DNA of 6,825 bases. It comes from Clostridia bacterium. Its GTDB lineage: Bacteria > Bacillota > Clostridia > Oscillospirales > CAG-272. Shown here one piece after another: positions 1-6,503 of the stretch. The stretch is taken from the NCBI GenBank assembly GCA_900770145.1, contig CAAGJL010000090.1, forward strand, positions 1 through 6,825. The letters are read 5' to 3'. How positions within the stretch are numbered: position 1 is the stretch's first letter; the number at the start of each line of letters is the position of its first letter. A model generated the notes under the pieces. The model was not told where the DNA came from, did not search any database, and saw only the letters and a program-made list of their open reading frames with translations. Made by a program: the position numbers and the translations under genes.

Positions 1-1
1 G

Positions 2-970
2 CATGAGCACCATGCCGAAAACTACGCGCTGGAATGGGTGGGGGCGCTGCCCGGCACGCGCGAGAGCCGGCGGCTGATGGGCGACTATGTGCTTTCCGAA
101 AACGACATTTTAGCGCACCGCAACTTTGACGACGCGGTTGCCTACGGCGGCTGGTGTGTGGATATGCACGCGCCGCACGGGCTGTTGGACAAAGACCGCC
201 TTCCCTCCGACTGCACGTTCTACCGCGGGGTCTACTCCATCCCCTACCGCTCCTATTATTCGCGGAATATCAAAAATCTGTTTATGGCAGGCAGAGACAT
301 TTCCACCACGCGCTTAGGGCTTGCCAGCACCCGCATCATCGGCACCTGCGCCATAGGCGGCGAGGCGGTGGGCATTGCCGCGGCGCTGTGCGCGAAATAC
401 GGCTGCACCCCGAGAGAATTGGCGCCCCACGTCGGCGAGGTACAGCAAAAAGTGCTCCGTTACGGCGGGTTCTTACCCGATATCGTCAATACCGACGAAA
501 AAGATCTGGCGCGCGGCGCAACATTTACCGCCACCGGCGCCCGCAAAGGCGCGGAACCGGCGAAAGTGGCAAACGGCATTTCCCGCAAACTCGGTGACGC
601 GCAGAACGGCTGGGTTTCGGAAGGGATCGCCCCCGGCGGCGAGGTGCTGACCATGCGTTTTGACGGGGAGAAAACGATCTCGGCAGTGGAGCTGATCTTC
701 TGCTCCGACTTCCGGTATCCCATCCGTGTGACCATGGCGCCCAACCGCCAGAAGCAACAGCGCCCCGGCGTGCCGGCGGAGCTGGTAAAAGATTATGAAG
801 TGTGTTTCTTCCAAGGGGACAGATTGGTACATACCGAACGTGTGAACGGCAACTACCACCGCCGCAACGCTCTCACGTTCCCGCCCGTCAGGTGTGATCG
901 CGTGGAGTTCCGGTTCCTTTGCACCAACGGCGCGCCGGACGTCACCGTTTTTGAAGTACGCGCGTATTGA
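2..970 (+). CDS. FAD-dependent oxidoreductase, C-terminal part (5' end outside window)
   Basis: The reading frame is open from base 2, so the gene starts upstream; the GTG at 38 lies inside it and is not a start. About 322 residues are visible. Seen: a PGTRESRR segment at visible residues 17-24, and an AGRDIS...TR...GTCAIGGEAVG segment at about 96-124. This matches the C-terminal FAD-contacting signature of the FAD_oxidored family (Pfam PF12831-type flavoproteins); the N-terminal Rossmann GxGxxG motif would lie upstream. From about residue 165 the protein changes character: a beta-rich stretch with 'ATFTATG', 'NGISR', 'GWVSEG' and 'AVELIF' resembles a discoidin/F5-8C-like galactose-binding module. 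That resemblance is by eye only. Substrate is unknown; relatives are often near carbohydrate-degradation genes, but no such neighbour is visible. Ends with TGA, 45 bp before a strong terminator. Family assignment is fairly sure, specific activity is not. Confidence 0.85.
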   Translation, partial: HEHHAENYALEWVGALPGTRESRRLMGDYVLSENDILAHRNFDDAVAYGGWCVDMHAPHGLLDKDRLPSDCTFYRGVYSIPYRSYYSRNIKNLFMAGRDISTTRLGLASTRIIGTCAIGGEAVGIAAALCAKYGCTPRELAPHVGEVQQKVLRYGGFLPDIVNTDEKDLARGATFTATGARKGAEPAKVANGISRKLGDAQNGWVSEGIAPGGEVLTMRFDGEKTISAVELIFCSDFRYPIRVTMAPNRQKQQRPGVPAELVKDYEVCFFQGDRLVHTERVNGNYHRRNALTFPPVRCDRVEFRFLCTNGAPDVTVFEVRAY

Positions 971-1015
971 AACGCGCCGCGGGGCGATTCCGGCGACAGA
1001 AAACGAAAAGAAAAA

Positions 1016-1047
1016 GAAACCCGGCTCTTAGCCGGGTTTCTTTTTTT
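1016..1047. terminator. Bidirectional intrinsic terminator between convergent genes
   Basis: A perfect 11-bp stem, GAAACCCGGCT (1016-1026) and AGCCGGGTTTC (1030-1040), closes a CTT loop and is followed by seven T (1041-1047) on the plus strand. On the minus strand the same stem is followed by a T-rich run (complement of the A-rich 1001-1015). It therefore can end both the oxidoreductase transcript and the converging UPF0371 transcript, whose stop codon is about 110 bp away. Confidence 0.92.
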
Positions 1048-1151
1048 GGCAGTTTCCGTGCACCGCAATCTCCGGGGGTTTCACGGGGTTCCCGGAAAAC
1101 TGTCCCCCGAAAATACCCGGGGCTCCGGTCCGCACGAATGATGCCCGCCTT

Positions 1152-2636
1152 TTATTTGTGAAAGAGTTTTTTGGTCTGATACTTCGGCTCACAGGTCATC
1201 TGCACGCCCAGTTTTTTGAGCACGCTTTCGTCCACCTGTGCCAGAATCACCGTGGAATGTGCCTCGCAATGGCGCAGGTTGCCCAGTTCGTTCAGCGCGT
1301 GGCGCGCCACGTCGCTGGTCACGGCGCTGATGGCAAGCGCAATCAGCACCTCGTCCAGGTGCAGGCGCGGGTTGTGGTTGCCGAGGCGCTCGACTTTGAG
1401 CGTCGACACCGGCGCCAGAATTTCGGGCGAAATGAGATCCTGCATTTTGTCAATCCCCGCCAGCGCTTTGAGCGCGTTGAGCACTGCGGCGGAAACCGCG
1501 CCCAACAGTTTGGAGGTTTTGCCCGTGACCACGCGCCCGTCCGTCAGTTCGATCGCTACCGCAGGCCCCTCTGTCTCCTCGGCGCGCGCAATCGCTTTTG
1601 CCACCACCGGGCGGTCGTTGCAGTCAATCCCCGCGGACTGCATCAGCAGTTTGATTTTCTCGGCTTCGCCGCCGTCGCTCTCTCCTTTGCGGACGGCGCA
1701 AAGCGCCTTGTAGTAGCGGCGCACGATCTCGTCGTTTGCCGCCTCCCGCACCGCGGCGTCGTCCACAATGCAGAAGCCCGCCATGTTCACGCCCATATCC
1801 GTGGGCGACTTGTAGGGGCAGGAGCCGTAGATTGACTCAAACATCGCCTTGACCACCGGGAAAATCTCCACGTCCCGGTTGTAGTTGACGGCGGTTTTGC
1901 CGTACGCCTCCAAGTGGAACGGGTCAATCATATTCACATCGCTGAGGTCGGCGGTCGCCGCCTCATACGCGATGTTGACCGGGTGTTTGAGCGGAATGCT
2001 CCAGATCGGGAAAGTTTCAAATTTCGCATAGCCGGAGCGGATACCGCGCTTGTTGTCATGATACAGTTGGGAAAGGCAGGTCGCCATTTTTCCGGAGCCG
2101 GGCCCCGGCGCCGTCACCACCACCAGCGGGCGGGTGGTCTCGATATATTCGTTCTTGCCGTAGCCCTCGTCGCTCACGATTTTTGCCACGTCCATCGGAT
2201 ACCCGGCAATCGGGTAATGGCGGAACACCCGGATCCCGAGCGATTCCAGGTGCTTCTGAAACGCCACGGCGGCGCACTGCCCCGTGAAGCGGGTCAGCAC
2301 CACGCTGCCCACGTAAAGCCCGAACCCGCGAAACGCGTCAATCAGGCGCAGCACATCCTGGTCGTAGGTGATGCCAAGGTCGCCCCGCACCTTGTTTTTC
2401 TCAATATCCGCGGCATTGATGGCAATGACCACTTCCGCCTCTGCCGCCAGTTGTACCAGCATGCGGATTTTGCTGTCCGGGGCGAAACCCGGCAGCACGC
2501 GCGCGGCGTGAAAATCGTCAAACAGTTTGCCGCCGAATTCCAGATACAGCTTGCCGCCGAACTGGGCAATACGCTCTTTGATATGCTCGGACTGGGTGCG
2601 GATGTATTTGTCGTTGTCAAAGCCGATCTTAAACAT
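1152..2636 (-). CDS. UPF0371 / DUF1846 family protein, function unknown
   Basis: A 494-residue protein beginning MFKIGFDNDKYI and ending in TAA. Its sequence is recognisable as the UPF0371 (DUF1846) family of Firmicutes and Actinobacteria, and ~500 residues is the usual family length. Seen: a conserved-looking N-terminus with paired 'GGKLYLEFGGKLFDDFHAARVLPGF' type segments; VVVTAPGPGSGK at about residues 172-183, which looks like a glycine-rich nucleotide- or phosphate-binding loop; and a long acidic/alpha-beta C-terminal half. No signal peptide or membrane segment, so probably cytosolic. The frame is open 20 codons further upstream, but the ATG at 2636 is chosen because GGAGGAG (2639-2645) lies at proper distance and a promoter (2673-2701) overlaps the extension. 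To my knowledge the family has no established biochemical role; I do not assign one. Divergent from nadE with separate promoters. Confidence 0.9.
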   Translation of the reverse strand: MFKIGFDNDKYIRTQSEHIKERIAQFGGKLYLEFGGKLFDDFHAARVLPGFAPDSKIRMLVQLAAEAEVVIAINAADIEKNKVRGDLGITYDQDVLRLIDAFRGFGLYVGSVVLTRFTGQCAAVAFQKHLESLGIRVFRHYPIAGYPMDVAKIVSDEGYGKNEYIETTRPLVVVTAPGPGSGKMATCLSQLYHDNKRGIRSGYAKFETFPIWSIPLKHPVNIAYEAATADLSDVNMIDPFHLEAYGKTAVNYNRDVEIFPVVKAMFESIYGSCPYKSPTDMGVNMAGFCIVDDAAVREAANDEIVRRYYKALCAVRKGESDGGEAEKIKLLMQSAGIDCNDRPVVAKAIARAEETEGPAVAIELTDGRVVTGKTSKLLGAVSAAVLNALKALAGIDKMQDLISPEILAPVSTLKVERLGNHNPRLHLDEVLIALAISAVTSDVARHALNELGNLRHCEAHSTVILAQVDESVLKKLGVQMTCEPKYQTKKLFHK

Positions 2637-2638
2637 AA

Positions 2639-2645
2639 CTCCTCC
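2639..2645 (-). promoter_or_regulatory. Ribosome binding site deciding the UPF0371 start
   Basis: The minus strand reads GGAGGAG followed by TTATG, placing a strong Shine-Dalgarno 2-6 bases before the ATG at 2636, depending on which GGAG pairs. The longer frame starting at 2696 has no such site and would start inside the promoter. Confidence 0.85.
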
Positions 2646-2672
2646 GTGATGTGCAATTTCAATACGGATAAC

Positions 2673-2701
2673 AGTATAACACAAACCCGGCGGCACGGCA
2701 A
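2673..2701 (-). promoter_or_regulatory. Sigma-A-type promoter for UPF0371 gene
   Basis: On the minus strand: TTGCCG (2701-2696), 17-bp spacer, TATACT (2678-2673), with an extended -10 TG one base before the hexamer. Expected transcript start is near 2666, giving a ~30-nt leader before the ATG at 2636. Confidence 0.72.
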
Positions 2702-2733
2702 GATGTTTTTTTCATTTTCGACAAAATGCCCGC

Positions 2734-2757
2734 GCTTTTGTAACCTTTCACAAACGC
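2734..2757. promoter_or_regulatory. Imperfect palindrome between the divergent promoters
   Basis: GCTTTTGT (2734-2741), 8-bp spacer, ACAAACGC (2750-2757): seven of eight positions are complementary. It lies 17 bp upstream of the nadE -35 and about 32 bp upstream of the UPF0371 -35, a position suited to a shared regulator. I do not recognise it as a known operator; it may be chance in an AT-rich gap. Confidence 0.25.
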
Positions 2758-2774
2758 ACAATTTTTCCTTTTTC

Positions 2775-2803
2775 TTGCATTTCTCCCCGGAATGTGGTAC
2801 ACT
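2775..2803 (+). promoter_or_regulatory. Sigma-A-type promoter for nadE
   Basis: TTGCAT (2775-2780), 17-bp spacer, TACACT (2798-2803), with extended -10 TGG directly before the -10. Expected transcript start near 2810, giving a leader of about 40 nt that contains no obvious structure. Confidence 0.75.
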
Positions 2804-2851
2804 ATAAAAAAGAACGATTTTCATCCCGACAAAGGAAGAAACGGAGAACTT

Positions 2852-4774
2852 ATGAAAGATGTTTTGCGCGTTGGGGTCGCCGTGCCCCCGCTCCGCGTGG
2901 CGGATGTGACTTACAACCTGGAAAAAATCAGAAAACAGTTGAAAGAGGCGGCGGCAGCCGGCGTTTCGGTGCTCGCCTTTCCGGAACTGGCAATCCCCGG
3001 CTACACCTGCGGGGATCTGTTTACCTCCGAGGCACTGTTGCCCCGCGTGGAGGCGGCGCTGACGGCGCTGGCGGCGGACGTGCCGGAAGGGATGCTGGTG
3101 GCAGTGGGCGCGCCGTTGCTTGCCGGCGGGCAGCTTTTCAACTGCGCGGTGGTGCTTTCCGGCGGAAAGATCATCGGCGCGGTGCCCAAAACCTTTATCC
3201 CCAACTACGCCGAGTTTTACGAGCGGCGGTGGTTCTCCTCCGCGCGCGACCTGAAAACGGACACGCTGACCGTCGGGGGCGACACGTTTCCCATCGGGGC
3301 GGATCTGCTTTTCCGCACGCCGGGCGGCACTACCGTGGGGCTGGAAGTCTGCGAGGACTATTGGGCTCCGCTGCCGCCGAGCACGTTTCTCGCGATGAAC
3401 GGGGCGGAGATTTTAATCAATCTTTCCGCCAGCAACGAGACGGTGCAAAAACGCGCCTACCGGCGGGAGCTGGCGGTTCAGCAGTCGGCGCGCACGCTCT
3501 CGGCGTATCTTTACACCAGCTCCGGGTCGGATGAATCGACCAGCGACCTGATTTTCTCCGGGCACGGGATGATTACGCTTTCCGGCACGATGGTGGCGGA
3601 AAACAAGAATTATATCGACAACGACTACACGCTGTTTGCAGACCTTGATCTGGGGCGCGTCCGCTATGACCGCCGCCATAACAAAACCTTTTCGGACTGC
3701 GCGGCGATCTATGCCGACAAAAACGCCGTGCGCACGGTGAATATCGGAGAGTTTGCGGAGTCCGACGCGGCGCTGTTGCACGTGGGGAGGTTGCCCTTTG
3801 TGCCGGGCGACAAAAACTCCCGATTGGAACGCTGTATGCAGATTTTCGATATGCAGTCCGCCGCGCTGGCGCGGCGCCTGTCTGTCACGGGCGGCAAACT
3901 GACGCTGGGCATTTCCGGCGGGCTGGATTCGACCCTGGCGCTACTGGTCGCCATCCGCGCGATGGAGCGGCTGTCGCTCCCGCGCACCAATATCATCGCC
4001 GTGACCATGCCGTGCTTCGGCACCTCGGACGAGACGCTTGCCAACGCGCTGGAACTGATGAAAACCCTGGGCGTCACCTCCCGCACCGTGCCGATCAAAG
4101 AGGCGGTGTTGCAGCACTTCCGCGACATCGGGCATGACGCGCGCGACTATTCCGTGACCTACGAAAACGCGCAGGCAAGAGAGCGCACGCAGGTGCTCAT
4201 GGACCTGGCAAACAAAGAGGGCGGCATTGTGCTGGGCACCGGGGATCTCTCGGAACTGGCGCTGGGCTGGTGCACCTACAATGCCGACCATATGAGTATG
4301 TACGGGGTCAACTCCGGCGTGCCGAAAACGCTGGTGCGCTGGATTATTTCCGCCGTGGCGGATAACGATCTCTTTCCGGAGGCAACGGCGGTGCTTCGCC
4401 GCGTGATTGACACCCCGATCAGCCCGGAGCTGTTGCCGCCCGACGCGGTGGGAAACATCACGCAAAAAACCGAGGAAATTGTGGGGCCCTATGCCCTTCA
4501 TGACTTTTTCCTCTACTATGCCGTGCGGTTCTGCTATGCGCCGAAAAAGATTTTTGAGCTGGCGCTCATCGCCTTTGAAGGGCACTTTGACCGCGCCACC
4601 GTCAAAAAGTGGCTGGGGGTGTTTTTCCGCCGGTTTTTCAACCAGCAGTTCAAGCGCAACTGCCTGCCCGACGGAGTGAAAATCGGCACCATCTCGCTCT
4701 CCCCGCGCGGGGATTGGCGTATGCCGGCGGACGCGTCGTCCGCCGACTGGCTCCGCGAGATCGAAGAGCTGTAA
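2852..4774 (+). CDS. nadE: Glutamine-dependent NAD+ synthetase (two-domain NadE)
   Basis: Catalyses the last step of NAD+ synthesis: ATP-dependent amidation of nicotinic acid adenine dinucleotide using ammonia released from glutamine; cytosolic. The 640-residue length fits the long glutaminase-fused form. The N-terminal nitrilase-fold domain (about 1-280) shows its catalytic triad: Glu45 in FPELAIPGY, Lys113 in VPKTFIPNY, Cys167 in GLEVCEDYW. The C-terminal synthetase domain (from about 325) shows the ATP-pyrophosphatase P-loop SGGLDS at 355-360, GTGDLSELALGW at 462-473 and the family-typical LSPRGDWRMP near the end. All key residues are intact, so it should be active and able to use glutamine. 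The frame is open 20 codons upstream, but those codons overlap the promoter; ATG 2852 follows GGAG (2843-2846). Monocistronic by context: divergent from UPF0371 and convergent with the transporter. No NAD-related regulator site was recognised. Confidence 0.97.
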   Translation: MKDVLRVGVAVPPLRVADVTYNLEKIRKQLKEAAAAGVSVLAFPELAIPGYTCGDLFTSEALLPRVEAALTALAADVPEGMLVAVGAPLLAGGQLFNCAVVLSGGKIIGAVPKTFIPNYAEFYERRWFSSARDLKTDTLTVGGDTFPIGADLLFRTPGGTTVGLEVCEDYWAPLPPSTFLAMNGAEILINLSASNETVQKRAYRRELAVQQSARTLSAYLYTSSGSDESTSDLIFSGHGMITLSGTMVAENKNYIDNDYTLFADLDLGRVRYDRRHNKTFSDCAAIYADKNAVRTVNIGEFAESDAALLHVGRLPFVPGDKNSRLERCMQIFDMQSAALARRLSVTGGKLTLGISGGLDSTLALLVAIRAMERLSLPRTNIIAVTMPCFGTSDETLANALELMKTLGVTSRTVPIKEAVLQHFRDIGHDARDYSVTYENAQARERTQVLMDLANKEGGIVLGTGDLSELALGWCTYNADHMSMYGVNSGVPKTLVRWIISAVADNDLFPEATAVLRRVIDTPISPELLPPDAVGNITQKTEEIVGPYALHDFFLYYAVRFCYAPKKIFELALIAFEGHFDRATVKKWLGVFFRRFFNQQFKRNCLPDGVKIGTISLSPRGDWRMPADASSADWLREIEEL

Positions 4775-4778
4775 CCCC

Positions 4779-4821
4779 AAAAAAATGCAGACCGGCGCGC
4801 AACTTTCGGCGCGCCGGTCTG
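4779..4821 (-). terminator. GC-rich hairpin terminator between nadE and transporter
   Basis: A perfect 13-bp stem, CAGACCGGCGCGC (4788-4800) and its complement (4809-4821), with an 8-nt loop. On the minus strand it is followed by AT then seven T (complement of A at 4779-4785), a good intrinsic terminator about 56 bp after the transporter stop. On the plus strand only TCTTCCC follows, so termination of nadE there is probably weaker, although the stem itself is stable. Confidence 0.85.
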
Positions 4822-4877
4822 TCTTCCCGACGCAGATACCGCATTTCGGGCACCCGCGCCGGGATATTATGTGCGGT

Positions 4878-5792
4878 TTATTCCGCCGGCTTGCGGCGAA
4901 ACCATCGGTCAAAGGGAAGTTGCGAGCACACGATTGCCGCAAAAATGACCAACATCCCCGCAATTTCGCGCCCGGTAGGATATTCTTTCAAAATCACCAT
5001 ACTGGCAAGCACGGCGAAAACCGATTCCAGACTCAGCACCAGACTTGCCAGCGTTGGCGCGGTGCGCTGTTGCCCGATAATCTGCAACGTATACGCCACC
5101 CCGTTGGAAAGAATGCCCGCAAACAGCAACGGCAGCGCAGCGGCAAAAATCCCCGCCCACGTTGGGGTTTCAAACACCAGCATAAACACCCCGGAAAGCA
5201 CCCCGGAGGTGAGAAACTGCACTGCCGAGAGGCGGACGCCGTCCACATACGGGGCGACCTGATCCACCGCCAGAATGTGCACCGCAAACACAAACGCGCA
5301 GGCGATAACCTGAATATCCCCTACGCCAAGCTCGGTCTGCCCCATGCAAAGCAGCCACAAGCCAAACAGCGCCGCGCCCGTGCAGAGATAGACCGGAAAA
5401 GGAGAACGCCTGCCGAGAATCAGCGCAAACACCGGCACAAAAACCATATAAAGCGCGGAAATAAACGCGTCCTTGCCCGGAGACGAGGCGCTGTTTCCGA
5501 TCCCCGCCTGTTGCAGCACGCACGCCGTAGTCAGGATTGCCCCACAAATGATTCCGCCCGCAATCAGACGGCGCACGGAGGATTTTTTCGGTTCAATCCC
5601 CCGGTGAACAAGCATTTTATCCTTCACGAACGCCGCGGGAAAAAGCACCGCCGCCGCGATAAAGGAGCGCACGCACTGAAAGGTGAACGGCCCCACGTGT
5701 TCCGCCGCAAAATCCTGCGCCACAAAAGTCACGCCCCAGAAAAACGCGGCAATCAGGCACGCCGCCGCGCCCGAAATCTGTCGTTTGCTCAT
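4878..5792 (-). CDS. EamA-domain DMT-superfamily transporter
   Basis: A 304-residue integral membrane protein of the drug/metabolite transporter superfamily, with two EamA repeats (about 8-150 and 157-295) and ten likely membrane helices. Seen: opening 'ISGAAACLIAAFFWGVTFVAQ', then VGPFTFQCVRS before helix 2, a typical DMT arrangement; helices 9 and 10 are separated by the conserved-type LKEYPTGREIAG turn. The basic C-terminus (RWFRRKPAE) should be cytoplasmic. Family members export or import metabolites, amino acids or drugs; the sequence does not reveal the substrate. Start ATG at 5792 is supported by AAGGAG (5802-5807, minus strand) with ~9-nt spacing. Preceded by an unusual ~150-nt structured leader and a near-consensus promoter (5951-5979); followed by the hairpin at 4788-4821. 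Transcribed alone and divergent from the TrpR-like gene, which is a candidate regulator by position only. Confidence 0.93.
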   Translation of the reverse strand: MSKRQISGAAACLIAAFFWGVTFVAQDFAAEHVGPFTFQCVRSFIAAAVLFPAAFVKDKMLVHRGIEPKKSSVRRLIAGGIICGAILTTACVLQQAGIGNSASSPGKDAFISALYMVFVPVFALILGRRSPFPVYLCTGAALFGLWLLCMGQTELGVGDIQVIACAFVFAVHILAVDQVAPYVDGVRLSAVQFLTSGVLSGVFMLVFETPTWAGIFAAALPLLFAGILSNGVAYTLQIIGQQRTAPTLASLVLSLESVFAVLASMVILKEYPTGREIAGMLVIFAAIVCSQLPFDRWFRRKPAE

Positions 5793-5944
5793 ACAGATGC
5801 ACTCCTTTCTTTCAAATTAACCCGACAGAAGATCTTTCCGCCCGGTTTACCCGGGCGGATTTTCTGTCACAATGCGGTTTCCTTGCCTGACAAAACCCGC
5901 CCGGAAACGCTTTGACCCCGGGCAAGCGGATTTCCGCCAAACTA
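5793..5944 (-). promoter_or_regulatory. Structured 5' leader of the transporter mRNA, candidate cis-regulatory RNA
   Basis: The predicted transcript start near 5944 leaves a ~150-nt leader. In transcript order it contains a small hairpin (5937-5926, GCGGA/TCCGC), a possible closing pair CTTGCC/GGCAAG (5926-5921 with 5887-5882), and three related segments: A (5904-5889), B (5868-5851) and C (5845-5824). B carries CCGCCCGG; A and C both carry CCGGGCGG. B can pair with A (8 GC-rich pairs plus about 8 more including one G-U and a 2-nt bulge) or with C (9 pairs plus an outer 7), but not both. No U-run follows C, so it is not a classical intrinsic attenuator; the Shine-Dalgarno is outside the stems. 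It does not match a riboswitch class I know. Folding is by eye. Confidence 0.45.
5824..5868. repeat. Inverted repeat (hairpin) in transporter leader
   Basis: TCCGCCCGG (5837-5845), loop TTTAC, CCGGGCGGA (5851-5859): nine pairs, extended by an outer pair of GACAGAA (5824-5830) and TTCTGTC (5862-5868) across an asymmetric internal loop. A related third copy of the half-site, GACAAAACCCGCCCGG, lies at 5889-5904 in the same orientation as the first arm. Confidence 0.85.
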
Positions 5945-5950
5945 ACCACG

Positions 5951-5979
5951 ATTTTAGCATATCCCGGTACACGTGTCAA
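5951..5979 (-). promoter_or_regulatory. Near-consensus sigma-A promoter for the transporter
   Basis: Minus strand: TTGACA (5979-5974, perfect), 17-bp spacer, TAAAAT (5956-5951), with extended -10 TGC. A perfect 8-bp palindrome ACACGTGT (5969-5976) overlaps the edge of the -35, a possible operator. A direct repeat TCAAGAAAA occurs at 5976-5984 and 5997-6005, 21 bp apart, just upstream. Confidence 0.88.
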
Positions 5980-6029
5980 GAAAACGGGAAATTTTTTCAA
6001 GAAAATTCACAAACAAACCGGGAAAGGAC

Positions 6030-6058
6030 TTGACAAAGCCCTGCCGCCGTGCTATGTT
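6030..6058 (+). promoter_or_regulatory. Sigma-A promoter for the TrpR-like gene
   Basis: TTGACA (6030-6035, perfect), 17-bp spacer, TATGTT (6053-6058). Expected start near 6065 gives a leader of about 30 nt. It is back to back with the transporter promoter; the two -35 boxes are about 50 bp apart. Confidence 0.82.
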
Positions 6059-6082
6059 AATAGTGTATTATTTTTCCGCGCG

Positions 6083-6087
6083 GGAGG
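6083..6087 (+). promoter_or_regulatory. Ribosome binding site supporting a GTG start
   Basis: GGAGG sits 6 bases before GTG at 6094. No in-frame ATG with a comparable site exists nearby, and the TrpR-like fold begins within the first few residues, so GTG is the start. Confidence 0.88.
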
Positions 6088-6093
6088 TGCCTT

Positions 6094-6402
6094 GTGAATT
6101 ATCAGAATCCGCTGCTCGACCGATTGTTTGACACCATTCTTTCTCTGAAAACGAGAGAAGAATGCTATATGTTTTTTGAAGACGCCTGCACCGTGAAGGA
6201 GATGCTGGACATCGCCCAGCGGTTGGAAGTCGCCAAAATGCTGGCGGACAAGCAGAGTTATGCGCAGATTGCCAAAGAGACGGGGATGTCCACCGCCACC
6301 ATCAGCCGGGTCAACCGTTGCCTGATGTACGGTGCCGGCGGCTACCGCCTGGCGCTGGATCGGATGGAAACTCCTGTGCAAACGGAGCCGAAAAAGCAGT
6401 AA
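6094..6402 (+). CDS. TrpR-like DNA-binding protein, YerC/YecD family
   Basis: A 102-residue cytosolic helical protein of the TrpR/YerC-YecD family found across Firmicutes. Seen: N-terminal helices (about 4-50, with FFEDACTVKEMLDIAQRLEVAKML) followed by a helix-turn-helix at about 56-77 (YAQIAKETGMSTATISRVNR) and the family-typical CLMYGAGGY (about 76-84). The variable tail ends in EPKKQ. Family length is about 95-105 residues, so it is full length. Members are presumed transcription regulators; unlike E. coli TrpR there is no visible reason to infer tryptophan sensing, and no trp gene is near. It starts with GTG, has its own promoter, and is divergent from the EamA transporter, which makes that gene and itself the first candidates for control (inference). 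A terminator follows about 100 bp downstream. Confidence 0.92.
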   Translation: MNYQNPLLDRLFDTILSLKTREECYMFFEDACTVKEMLDIAQRLEVAKMLADKQSYAQIAKETGMSTATISRVNRCLMYGAGGYRLALDRMETPVQTEPKKQ

Positions 6403-6503
6403 AACGCATCATATATGTGGGGTAATCTGCCGGCGTGGCGCTTTGGGGTGCGCTCGCCGAACATTCCGTCGGCAGTTGACCAAAAGTTTTTAGGGGAGTC
6501 AAG
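6403..6503 (+). other. Structured 3' region or possible small RNA after the TrpR-like gene
   Basis: No gene seen; the short open frames here have no ribosome site or family resemblance. Two inverted repeats precede the terminator. The first is CTGCCG (6427-6432) with CGGCAG (6470-6475), enclosing CGGCG..GCGC (6431-6441) and GCGC.CGCCG (6450-6459). The second is TTGAC (6476-6480) with GTCAA (6498-6502). With the terminator they could form a three-hairpin RNA, either the 3' UTR of the regulator mRNA or a separate RNA. No promoter of its own was recognised. Confidence 0.3.

Noticed and set aside
38..970. GTG at 38 as the start of the first gene
   Set aside because: The frame is open and family-like from base 2 (HEHHAENYALEWV precedes), so the gene is cut by the window edge.
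1050..1102. Second terminator hairpin after the UPF0371 gene
   Set aside because: CAGTTTCCG and CGGAAAACTG match imperfectly over a long gap, and the bidirectional terminator at 1016-1047 already explains the site.
2637..2696. Twenty-codon N-terminal extension of the UPF0371 protein
   Set aside because: It overlaps the predicted -10 and lacks a ribosome site; the ATG at 2636 has GGAGGAG just upstream and the family-like N-terminus.
1914..2807. Plus-strand open frame opposite the UPF0371 gene
   Set aside because: Composition typical of an antisense shadow and it runs through two promoters.
2792..2851. Twenty-codon N-terminal extension of NadE
   Set aside because: It overlaps the nadE promoter -10; the ATG at 2852 has a Shine-Dalgarno and fits the family N-terminus.
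3941..4963. Long minus-strand open frame opposite nadE (340 codons)
   Set aside because: Shadow of a GC-rich gene: rich in Arg, His and Gly, no family resemblance, and spans nadE and the intergenic terminator.
4785..5915. Long plus-strand open frame opposite the transporter (376 codons)
   Set aside because: Arg/His/Lys-rich shadow with no ribosome site; the opposite strand encodes a clear ten-helix EamA protein.
5793..5944. Known riboswitch (guanidine, ZTP, THF, fluoride) upstream of the transporter
   Set aside because: I could not find the conserved core bases of these classes; only a structured leader can be supported.
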